A stretch of DNA of 64,000 nucleotides from Chromobotia macracanthus (Eukaryota; Chordata; Actinopteri; Cypriniformes; Botiidae). The position numbers were made by a program, and so were the translations under genes. Under the pieces are notes generated by a model. That model was not told where the DNA came from and ran no database searches. It worked only from the letters and a program-made list of their open reading frames with translations. How positions within the stretch are numbered: position 1 is the first letter of the stretch; every line of letters begins with the position of its first letter. Below, piece after piece: positions 55,490-64,000 of this stretch. The DNA lies in assembly GCA_036877525.1 (NCBI GenBank), contig JAZGTH010000010.1, forward strand, positions 13,903,501 through 13,967,500, given 5' to 3'.

Positions 55490-55632
55490 GTAAGCATACA
55501 CTACCAGTCAAAAATCAGTTCTGCACATTATGGACCCTTTTCAAGCTATTTTAAAAGGAACGTATAAGGATATATTTCTGTGCAGGCCAAATAAATAATT
55601 CTTACAGCTGCTGCATTACCATGCTAGAAGTG

Positions 55633-55765
55633 TGGAGCATTTTTGAGGACAATTTTAATGGTTTTATTAAAATTGGGGGACAATTTTTTGGGGGGTCTAA
55701 AAGTTGTGACACAATTCAAATGCAAATTGCATTTGCTTTTTAAAATTGTCCTCAAAAACGCTCCA
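55633..55765. repeat. Foldback with 24-bp arms, one mismatch
   Basis: Left tggagcatttttgaggacaat, right the complement attgtcctcaaaaacgctcca, separated by ~85 bp containing a G-rich tract (ttggggggtc) and a second small inverted repeat (caaatgcaaattgcatttg). Probably a small non-autonomous DNA element in a fam81b intron. Confidence 0.78.
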
Positions 55766-56152
55766 TACATTTCCTCGTAAATCACATATTCAAACCTCTA
55801 CACTTACACAAACACACTAACACACACATATATGAATCATTTTTATTCTAAAATAAGACACATGAAAGCTAGATTTTTACAGACAAGTCTTAAGCCAGGT
55901 CCCAGACAAAAATGTATGTTTGAGCTGTCTTAACTCAAAACAATTTGCACTGACACCTTAAAATACATCAGTTCCATTGTTTTGTCTTAAGATACCAGTA
56001 ATGATTTTTCCAAGGCATGTTTGTAAAAGCTACTTAAATTAATAATACATAAATTTAAAAAAGGCCTGCTCCTGGCTTAATCTAAGACCTGTCTGTAAAA
56101 CCAGACCATGTCTGCCCATGACTGTATATCTTAGATGTGATGCTAGTATTAG

Positions 56153-56264
56153 TAAACTGTCATCTGATGTTGGCACTGGGGAGCGGGACATCCTGAAACT
56201 TCAGCGAGAAGTGAAGGAATTGCTTTCAGAGCTGAAACTAAAGCTAAGAGACATTGAGCTCAAG
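56153..56264 (+). CDS. fam81b: fam81b exon: coiled-coil segment
   Basis: Encodes LSSDVGTGERDILKLQREVK and ELLSELKLKLRDIELK with donor AAG|GTGAGA. The heptad-like Leu/Lys/Glu pattern and position fit the FAM81B segment SSEQTSNLKMVQGDYRHEMNLLEFKF. The acceptor (TATTAG) is weak. No stop inside. Confidence 0.65.
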
Positions 56265-56333
56265 GTGAGACATTAATACCAGATTAATAAACTAAACAGT
56301 TTATATTTAAACATATATCATGAACATGCAATC

Positions 56334-56880
56334 AACATGCTCTGAGTATTTCTTGATTATCTTGCCAGGATCCTGACATGCCCTGTGTTTAGTGTCAAAG
56401 CGTGCTGTTTTGATCCTGACACCTTCTAGTCTTGGTTCGTGTTTCTTGGAGTCAGGATCTGAACACATGCTCTGGGTCTTCGTCTCGTGTGGAAGCACAT
56501 GGCCTCTGTTTTGTTTACATTCGCCATGTGCTCTCCGGTTTTGCGTCTTGGCCCCGCCCCCTTGTTCTCTTGTCTCGTCTGCGCTAATTTCGCGCACCTG
56601 TTAGTCGTTGTCTTTGTGCTATTTAATGCCCCCGTGTTTTCTGTCTTGTGTTGGTTCGCCTTGGAATTTGGAATGTGAATTGTTGTGATGTGTATTTTTG
56701 GGTTCTTGGTCTCGCTTTTTGTTGTCTTGTTGTTCTGTAGCGCTTTGAGTCCTGCTGTTTTTTGTGCCGAGTTTTTGTTCTCCGTGTTATCTCGATTTTT
56801 AGTTTCGCTTTTTGCTTCGGGTTTTGGAGTCTTCATTTGTTCTCGTTTTGCCCCCTCGTGGGTTGTTTTCTCATGTGCGT
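56334..56880 (+). repeat. Dispersed repeat 'R', plus-strand copy
   Basis: Matches the complement of 14297-14935 including the upstream ctctgagtatttcttgattatcttgcc start, aggatcctgacat, gtggaagcacatggc and ccccgcccccttgttctc. It ends near tgccccctcgtgggttgt without the AATAAAGAC tail. Open frames of 117-175 codons here are not genes. Confidence 0.72.
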
Positions 56881-57379
56881 TTAGATATGAAATTGCATCA
56901 GCTTTAGCACTGAGGAAATTTAGAGTTGTCATCCTAAGCTGGAATCCATGCATGGCTTCACGGTATAGGGAGACAACTGTAAATCACAGCATTTGCATTG
57001 CATTAGGTCTGAGTGGTCACAACCCTTCACGGAGATAAATGAAAATAGGACTAGGACAGTCAGTGCCTGTGATTATGCACATTTGACCACTAGCTCTGCC
57101 TACATTTGTGTAGACATGCAAATACATTTTCTTTGGAAAACAAATTACATTTGAAAATGTATAAAATAGAATATCAGTTATTTTGTTAAAATTGGGGGTT
57201 GCATTGCATTATCTGTGCAATTTTTTTTTTTAATTTGTACTTTAAAATTTAGTTCAGTTTTGATTAACGTTTCCCATTGTTAAATTTCTTTGGTCCATCT
57301 GGTGTTATATCTAGTGGCATTTTCATGAATGTTATCAATATAATCAAGGTAGGTTGCAAAGGTCCCCTCTTGCCAACTA

Positions 57380-57655
57380 CATTTTGTTAAAGAGCAGCTT
57401 CTGCTTGTTCACCCACAATGAGGTACCAGATTACTTTCCAAAACATTCACATATTCTGTACCTTCCTGGTGGAACAAGCTCCCAGCCTCCACCTGATCTG
57501 GTAAGACCATCACAACCAAGAAACAATTGAAAACACTGTTTTGCAGACACCTGACTGCAATCCCTAATGCTCTGTTAATAAAAAAACTTATGTCCATCCT
57601 TTCTCTAGAATCAGAATGCAATTCCCACATGTAAATGTAGCTTTATAATCTAGGC
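57380..57655 (+). mobile_element. LINE ORF2 C-terminal fragment with short tail
   Basis: The frame WNKLPAST, stop, SGKTITTKKQLKTLFCRHLT and AIPNALLIKKLMSILSLE is the WNxLP...LKTxL end of a fish L2/CR1-group LINE. A SINE-type tail (aagtcgctttagacaaagtgtctgctaaat, 57712-57741) follows. Confidence 0.65.
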
Positions 57656-57998
57656 TTGTTGGTTCTTAGGACAAAATGTTACATGCTCGCTCTGTCTCGC
57701 TTTTTTTTTTTTAAGTCGCTTTAGACAAAGTGTCTGCTAAATAAATATTTAAAAGTAACTATTTAAAACTTATACTGTGTCAAGTTAATTAAAAATAATT
57801 TAAATCAAGTTTAGTTTTAATTTAACTTTGTTTTTTAAGTTGTTACTTCTATATTTTTTCATTTTAATTTAAGTTTTTAACGATATTAACACTATTAACG
57901 ATAGTAACGATAGTAACACTAACTGTACTGTTTGCACCTAGAAAGAAAAATGACAATTATGATAATGCTAGGCTTTATAATGTCATGTTTTTTGCCAG

Positions 57999-58100
57999 TT
58001 GTTTCAGGAAATAGGAAAACTAGAGACATTGCAGTCAGAAAACTTAATCTCTCACAGGAATGTGACTGCAGATTTACAGAAGGAAATACAACAACTAGAT
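57999..58100 (+). CDS. Possible extra coiled-coil exon in the fam81b region
   Basis: Between acceptor TTTTTTGCCAG and donor GTAAAT an open 34-codon frame reads LFQEIGKLETLQSENLISHR and NVTADLQKEIQQLD, with a coiled-coil pattern. It has no clear counterpart at this place in FAM81B; a segment with similar spacing exists earlier in the protein. It could be a moved or lineage-specific exon, or chance. Confidence 0.3.
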
Positions 58101-58253
58101 GTAAATTAAGAGCAATTCAAGTTAATATTTTTTGTTGATATAATGTATTAGTTAATATATACAAATGGTCCAAAAGCATCTATAAATGATTCAAATGCTG
58201 GCAAAGACAGTACTGTATACATTAAAAGTTCCCTAAAAGATAAAAAACAAATA

Positions 58254-58512
58254 AGGTTCCATTTGTTAACATTAATAAATGCATTACCTAAGATGAACTA
58301 ACAGAGAACAACATGTAATATAACAATATATTACAACATTTATTAATCTTTGTTAATATTATTTAATGCGAATTGTTCATTTTTCGTTCATGTTTATTAG
58401 TAAATATTGAAATTAACATTCACTAATTAAGGGTGAAATTAAATTTTAAAAATGAAGCATTTATTGTTAATTGTTTATGTTAACTAAGGTTTCATGTTAA
58501 CAAATGAAACCT
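58254..58512. mobile_element. Palindromic MITE, aggttccatttgttaaca ends
   Basis: The ends aggttccatttgttaacat and atgttaacaaatgaaacct are inverted copies with one mismatch. The interior is AT-rich with inverted gttaatatt/aatattaac words. A very common fish MITE type. Confidence 0.72.
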
Positions 58513-59276
58513 TTTTGCAAAAAATGATGCTAAAGGATCAGATCACCCAAAAATGAAACTATCTAAAGTGAACTGAGTGAACTAAACTAAAGACTATACA
58601 TCTTTATTATAACTAAAGACATACTATTGCTCATACTCTAACAAATGTGACAGGCAACTTTTGTTTGGGTATTAACTAAATATAGTCCCCCATGTCCTCA
58701 CGGCTGCAAATAGTACAATCATGGTGTCGTGGACATAATGGTATTGTGACCATCACTGCACTCTGTGTGGCAGTATTCGTGCTGAGAACTAACAGAAGTT
58801 TTTCTAAGCTACAATGGAGCCTCGTCCATGATCTTGTTGGAAAACGTATTTTCATGATGTGAGAAAATAAAAACAATTGGCTGGCAATATTTCCAGTGTT
58901 ATATAACAATAGCTTAAAATGACTTTCATAAGGAATGCCATATGGGCAAAGCAGCCAGGAAGTAAAGCACAAGAGAGTGATGTCTATTTGACTATTTGAT
59001 TATGAGTTAGCTCTTAAATGCTTTACATCATTATTAGTGCTATTTTCAGTATTATTTTACAAGATATAATAATATTAAATAATACTAATAAATGGTATAG
59101 CAAGTTGACCTTTTCAAATAGTTATAAAAGTTATAAACAACAAATGTTATTCAACATAGATAACACTGCTGTCACTAGCTTCATTAAATAGCAATTATAT
59201 TAAACTACTAATGCAATTGTAGCATGTCAATTAACTATGTAATACCAGTGCCTTGTATGTATCTATATTTATGCAG

Positions 59277-59409
59277 GAGTTCCGAGGGAGCTTGATGAGG
59301 AGATAGTGAGATTGAGAAAATGGGCAGAGGAGCACCTGAAAAACACTGCTCAAGCATACACACACAACAACCAGCAGCTGCACACACTGTTGCAGGAAAG
59401 ACTGTTAAG
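59277..59409 (+). CDS. fam81b: fam81b exon: coiled-coil segment with KW motif
   Basis: Acceptor TATTTATGCAG. The frame reads VPRELDEEIVRLRKWAEEHL and KNTAQAYTHNNQQLHTLLQE, matching FAM81B SNLYEEVENNKKWTENQF and the following helix. The end is RLL with a GTGTTT donor; an alternative donor GTGAAT lies 10 bp further and would join the next exon in another phase. Confidence 0.7.
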
Positions 59410-59640
59410 GTGTTTGTGTGAATATGTGCAGATCTCTACAAATATAATACATACAGTATATATTGTGGGATAATGATAACATCAGTTTGTAGTTTTTAAA
59501 AAGGTGGTCTAAAACTAAAACTACAAAAAAGCTTTATCTGAGAGTGCAAAACTGATCACCAGTTATCATCAATAACATCAGGCGATATGTAGTGTTAGCA
59601 GTTTAAAATGGCTTTTGTGCTATATATTTTATGTCCTTAG

Positions 59641-59851
59641 GTGGAAGTGGAAAAGAAGCTAAAGGAGCACATGTGTTTTCTTTCTGGTCATCTTGAAAGG
59701 GTGGGGGCCCATATGGAAAATAAGTGATCATCTCACAGGCTCAAACACCCAGAAAGTAAACTCAACATAAAGAGATGCACTATGGAAAAGAGCTTCAGGG
59801 AGGAGCTAGAGCAGATGAGGGTAGAGTACCAATCTGGTGTCAATTGTTCAA
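59641..59851 (+). pseudogene. fam81b: fam81b exon: EYQSG motif with in-frame TGA
   Basis: Acceptor GTCCTTAG, donor GTGAGA. The frame reads VEVEKKLKEHMCFLSGHLER, VGAHMENK, TGA (59725-59727), SSHRLKHPESKLNIKRC, then MEKSFREELEQMRVEYQSG. The last block matches FAM81B (GELETMQNEYQSGF), and the spacing on both sides of the TGA matches the family, so it replaces a single sense codon. Confidence 0.78.
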
Positions 59852-61438
59852 GTGAGAATGAATATTTACAAATATATATACAATTAAATCTCCTGACAGG
59901 ACATCCTAATACCCTGCCGAAGCATTAACAATACATATCACCAACTATCATTGCTAGTTATGACCCACCCCCAAAATTATCAAAATAAAATTACAGACAT
60001 TTTAGTACACTGCTTGCATTTGCTTTGCTCACATCTCCTACATCATGGTCATGCTATCCTTCTTGCCAAAAGGCCATTAACTCCAATGGCACTTGCTTTA
60101 CTAGTCAAAGCACAATTTCCTTTAGGAACATAAAGAATAAAGAAAGAAAAAACACAGCCCCAGTTTTGTAATAGAAGTAGATTTTTTTGTCTCATTAAGC
60201 TTATTGTACACATCTATGGCCTAACCGTCTTCATGTTAAGCTGTTATCTAGAAGGTGCTTTGAACAACAAGCTGTATATCATGTATATCATCATAAAAAA
60301 GGTTACATACAGTCATTGATGCTTGAAGGCAACACACCATAATAGGAAAAAAAGGTTGTCAGTTTTTGGCCAGCATTATTTGTGAAATTTTGTTGACTTG
60401 TAGAACATATATGAGTTTAATTAGGGCATTTCTTATACATGCATCTAAACACCATAAATGCATTGCCAATTTATTTATTTAAAAAACTACTCTCTTTAAT
60501 CTATTTAAACATTGCTCATTTATTAGTCTAGTTTACTCTTGGAACTTGGCAGTGTGATATTACTACTGCTTTGGCTATGTAAACTTAATAGCATAACGGT
60601 ATACTGGAATTTGTTACCTGTGTGGCTACAGATGTGATTTAGCAGAATACAGACAGATGGACAATACAATAAAACCACCTCACCTTAAAGAAAGGATTTA
60701 GCTGGTCTCTCTGAGGTCATTTCTTGTCAGTCTGAAGGAAAAGATCTATTTGAACTTTGTTGGGTCAGGACTTTAAAAATCAGATTCTGAGTGAACAATA
60801 AGCTAAAGTAATTCAATCACTACACAGCTGTGGCAAATATAAGATTAGATACACAATTCTCATGTGGGGTCAATACTACAAGATTAGAATGATTAAATGG
60901 TCTTTGTTTGGTCTTTGCCAGCACATCTCTAGGCACATCCCAAAGAATTCAAAGCAAGAGCTTATGGTTCAACTCATGTATTAAACGTATTAAAACGTAA
61001 GAATAATTGAATCTATATTGTAATGATTTAATAAATGAAATACTATAGTGGTTTTAATTTATTACAACAGAATTAAATATGATTATTATAACTGTATTTC
61101 ACTGTTGTAGACAGAATTAGATTGAATGAGTGTGTTTGCTAACATCTGTCAGCTTTAGGTCATCTTTGGCATGCAGGTGATGAAGAATATACCAATGTGC
61201 CACTGATACTGAAAACTTCCTGAGGGTGAATCATATCACCATCATCCTCTCCTGGAACAAACCAAAACAGACTGACCCTGGCAATAAAAATGACAATAAT
61301 AATAATGACAATGAGGGCAGTAGCAACAAACACAGTACAACTCTTTTACAGTTCAGAAATGAATAAGTCACATACTTAATATCACATAGACAATAAAATA
61401 AGATTACAACACCAAGGCAAGACAATAAATGTAATAAT
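59852..61438. other. No recognisable feature
   Basis: Should contain the last fam81b exons if the gene continued; I see none. AT-rich, without recognisable transposon motifs. Confidence 0.4.
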
Positions 61439-61439
61439 A

Positions 61440-62366
61440 TAGGTGCAAGCAGCAATTACGGGGTCAAGCCCATCAATGGCACCAATGGAAATATTTGTGG
61501 ACATCTCTGATAATGAGATTAGGAATAGCACATTATAGCACCATCAAGTGGCCAATGGGCGTGATTTTTTATATTAAGAAGAGATTTGTTATAACCACAT
61601 AACCAAAAAGTGGCCCACCCATTTCAAACGTTTTGCCATCCCATTGCAGACGTGAATAAAAATGTATACCTTTTTGACTAGTTCGCAGAAGTAGGTTTTG
61701 TTGATCCGACAAACGAGTTAAGAATTATGAGCACAAGGAGTTATAAGCACTAACACATTTGTAATCCCTGTGGCACCCCACTGTGGCCAATAGAAAGTAA
61801 CATTGACTAGGACAAATCTGGTCTAGATTTGATCTCGGCATGACCCAGTGAATCTAAAGAAAGTTGGATGACAATATGTTATTGCAATCACGTTAAGCAT
61901 TTTTGTTCATTTTGTTATGTATTTTGACCACTAGGTGGCACTGGCTCCAAACTTTGCAGGTCACCTCAGAATATGGTGACGATGAACCAGATATTGTTTC
62001 ATGTCTTTAGATGATACATACCAAATTTCGTGTAAATCGGACAAACAGCCTAGGAGGATTTCGAAAAAGTAGTTTTTTGAAAAAAATTAAAGAAAAAAGA
62101 CAAAAAAAGTTTGTTTTTAGGACTTACAGTTCAAAAGTTATAAGCATAAATGTGAGTGAATCTTTGAACTGTTGGTGGTAATAAAGAGTTTGTGGTAGAG
62201 ACTCCACATTTTCTATGAAAACATTTCAGACTGTCCTCTATCGGTGTGCCAAATTTCATAACTTACCTATGTATGGTTCTATGGGCTGCCATAGACTCAA
62301 GAGGGAAGAAAAATGAAAAAGAAGAAAACTACTGGATTTAATAGCCCCTTTGGGGCTTGACCCCTA
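61440..62366. repeat. Dispersed repeat with ggggtcaagccc inverted ends
   Basis: The ends gcaattacggggtcaagccc and ggggcttgacccctaataat are inverted copies. Inside are phrases repeated in the neighbour at 62390-62960: aacattgactaggacaaat, ttttgaccactaggtggcactg, tccaaactttgcaggtcacct. Layout (caagc...gcttgacccc) is that of a common fish non-autonomous element. No coding frame. Confidence 0.7.
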
Positions 62367-62389
62367 ATAATAATAATCATCTATTAGAT

Positions 62390-62960
62390 TGAGAAAAAGT
62401 AAGATTTGAAAAAGATGTTAAGTAAAACCCATTACAACACAACAAATAACTTTTGGCCAATAGGTGGTGCTATCACCAATCTGTGGTCAGGTGGTCAGGA
62501 TGTTGTGACATGGCCAGGATGTTGTGACAATGAGAACTACAAAGTTTCAAGTCAATACACAAAACTTTAGCAAAGATTCAGCCTAAAGTCCATTGCATAT
62601 GCATATGATCATATTCATTGACATAGTAGAGAATGATTCAAATAATTTACACAGATTTAATAATTTTATTATGAGTGTTTCTATATGCTACATACAAAGT
62701 TTTGTGCAAATTAGACAAATGCTGTAGGAAGAGTTTGAAAAAGTTGGCTTTCAGTGTAATTGAAAATGACTGACAGGAAGTAGCATTGACTATGACAAAT
62801 TTGGTATCGTAGAACTCGGCATGAACCAACGAATCTCAAGAATCTCGAGCAATATATTATTGCAATTGTTATGGTAGTTTTCGTAAATAATATATCTTTT
62901 GACCACCAGGAGGCACTGACTCCAAACATTGCAGGTCACCTTACAATATGATGAACCACA
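62390..62960. repeat. Diverged second copy of the 61.4-kb repeat
   Basis: Same direction as its neighbour: agcattgactatgacaaat, aactcggcatga, ttttgaccaccaggaggcactg, tccaaacattgcaggtcacct. The ends are not recognisable. Confidence 0.65.
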
Positions 62961-63231
62961 TAAAGTTTTGTAACCATATACAATTGCATATATTTTTGCA
63001 ATTTTAATTAAATACTGTATTTTACGACATAATTGAAAATAAGAACTTTTTTCCTTGACCTTATTTTTTTAAATATCTCTAAAGTGTTATGAACAATAAT
63101 AGCATTTAACATGTTAATACAGAGTAGAAAATAGTTTTCAGTACTAAACAGTACTGAATCTAAATATCTGACTTCAATGGAAGATTCATTAAAAACTGAT
63201 TATTTTCATATCTTTCTTTATCCTTCCACAG

Positions 63232-63300
63232 AAACCACTGCAACAGGATTCCATTCTTTTGTCATCTTTGTGCCTGACTGTCTTTCATACTCCAATAAAA
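63232..63300 (+). other. Possible terminal exon with polyadenylation signal
   Basis: A good acceptor (tttctttatccttccacag) is followed by 62 bp and AATAAA (63294-63299). If real it could be the 3'-terminal exon of fam81b, but the encoded residues do not match the end of that family, so it may be untranslated or unrelated. Confidence 0.3.
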
Positions 63301-63484
63301 TGTTTAAATGTCTTTTGTAACTGTCAGTCAGTCAGTCTTCTATCATTTTAATTACACAGTGTGCTCTTGAGTTCATAAAGCTGTATTTTGCCCTAAGTAA
63401 ACTGATCCTCTACGTCATATTACTGCCAAAATGTATTTGTTGTGAAACTGGTTTGCAACCATGCAAAATTGTAAAAGTACAGTG

Positions 63485-63645
63485 GCCTAAAGAGTCACCC
63501 TCTGGTCAGGGTTCCCCTTGAAACATTTCTGTTGTGTTGTGACGGTTTACAGCGTGTTTCCGTATTTGCAGCATGTTTCCGTATTTACTTGTGTTGTGAC
63601 GATTTGCAGCGCGTTGAGCCCTCTCAGCCACCGTATAAAAGAGCT
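63485..63645 (+). promoter_or_regulatory. Putative promoter: repeated GTTTCCGTATTTGCAGC motif and TATA box
   Basis: Contains gtgttgtgacg at about 63534 and 63590, and the module (t)ttgcagc/ttacagc + gtgtttccgtattt in two to three near-tandem copies between 63545 and 63615. The CpG content is above the surroundings, and TATAAAA lies at 63634-63640. No plus-strand gene start is seen in the remaining 360 bp, so the target is unknown. Confidence 0.35.
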
Positions 63646-63815
63646 ATAGGAATAAAACTACACTGAATAGAAAGAATATGGTGGGTTAGAACTGGATTCA
63701 TACTGTGTATCTGAAATCTTATTAAACTAACATACAGACTTTGCAAGATTTGATGTGTAGACGTAAATAAATAATAAAATTAAAAGACAGCAAAAGAGGA
63801 CATTTAAAGAATGTC

Positions 63816-63821
63816 TTTATT
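63816..63821 (-). terminator. Polyadenylation signal AATAAA
   Basis: On the minus strand, ~132 bp after the stop codon of the CDS that enters at 64000; it is followed by TTCTTTAAATG-type sequence. Consistent with a short 3' UTR. Confidence 0.6.
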
Positions 63822-63952
63822 TTGCAGTGAACTATTGATTCCCAAGTTCCAGTCTTGTCAAGCAAAGCCTCCTCTATAGCTACATTATAAAAGTGTCTTG
63901 AATAACCTGTGCATGTTTCTTACAACATCCTTGTGATGGATTAAACTGGTCC

Positions 63953-64000
63953 TCACTTGTACATGGGATAAGCACCAGCAGGGTCATTCTGAGCAGGCTG
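63953..64000 (-). CDS. C-terminal end of an unidentified protein
   Basis: Minus strand, open from the window edge: QPAQNDPAGAYPMYK then TGA (63953-63955), followed by an apparent 3' UTR and AATAAA. A Pro/Ala/Tyr-rich tail of this sort is seen in several small membrane proteins, but I cannot name the family from 15 residues. The gene would begin beyond 64000. Confidence 0.45.
   Translation of the reverse strand, partial: QPAQNDPAGAYPMYK

Larger units (their letters stand above)
54656..59851 (+). pseudogene. fam81b: fam81b-like coiled-coil protein gene, degenerating
   Basis: Plus-strand exons at 54656-54806, 55396-55489, 56153-56264, 59277-59409 and 59641-59851 align in order with FAM81B, a coiled-coil protein of unknown function. 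The exon expected between the first two is not found. The second has an in-frame TAG (55463-55465) and the last an in-frame TGA (59725-59727). Splice phases between some exons do not join cleanly with the simplest site choice. Foldback elements sit in introns (55128-55220, 55633-55765). In human, FAM81B lies beside MCTP1 in the same divergent orientation, which supports the name. I judge this copy non-functional, but sequencing error at the two stops cannot be excluded from one sequence. Confidence 0.7.

Noticed and set aside
56426..56953. 175-codon minus-strand open frame rich in Lys/Thr/Asn
   Set aside because: It is antisense to repeat 'R'; composition reflects the repeat. The matching region of other copies gives different frames.
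61440..62366. A conserved non-coding host element
   Set aside because: Its inverted ends and a diverged neighbouring copy show it is a transposable repeat.

Overview
This is a eukaryotic, almost certainly teleost and probably cyprinid-like genome window. It has split exons with GT/AG borders, AT-rich spacers, CA microsatellites, and fish-type transposons: Tc1/mariner foldbacks, DIRS, Ty3/gypsy, BEL/Pao, L2/CR1/L1 LINEs, a tRNA-derived SINE and palindromic MITEs. No bacterial-type operon, CRISPR array, rRNA or functional tRNA gene is visible.

Two host loci can be named. On the minus strand (4.8-11.8 kb) lie five exons of an MCTP1-type multiple-C2-domain protein. On the plus strand (54.6-59.9 kb) lie four to six exons of a FAM81B-type coiled-coil protein. 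MCTP1 and FAM81B are neighbours in this same divergent arrangement in human, so the window keeps an ancient gene pair. Both copies look broken. mctp1 lacks expected exons, has a truncated C2A exon and carries an apparent 2-bp deletion. fam81b carries an in-frame TAG and an in-frame TGA and lacks an expected exon. A duplicated chromosome segment losing its genes (for example one subgenome of a polyploid cyprinid) would explain this, but that is inference.

The 43 kb between them is accessory DNA. In order: an L1 fragment (13.1-14.0); a multi-copy repeat (14.3-14.9); a signal-peptide exon present in unspliced form and, 230 bp away, in an exactly spliced form (14.9-15.8); a decayed DIRS element (17.3-19.4); a 7.1-kb Ty3/gypsy element on the minus strand (20.46-27.56) with a tRNA-Thr primer site, a MYND zinc finger after the zinc knuckle, unequal LTRs and a deleted integrase core, inserted into an older repeat; more repeats (28.4-32.5); an L2 LINE (35.0-39.0) split by about 2.5 kb of DNA carrying a broken leucine-rich-repeat transmembrane gene; MITEs and LTR remnants (39-42.7); a CR1-like LINE (44.1-45.5); a SINE (47.4); BEL/Pao remnants (48.2-52.2) broken by a solo LTR with a perfect TSD; and a second Tc1-like foldback (52.2-52.9).

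The last 4 kb holds two diverged copies of a short repeat, a TATA-containing GC-richer patch, and at the very edge the 3' end of an unidentified minus-strand gene with its polyadenylation signal. Other unidentified exon-like segments lie at 37.4, 47.0 and 58.0 kb (the last within fam81b). Gene and element names come from recalled family motifs; no database search was run.
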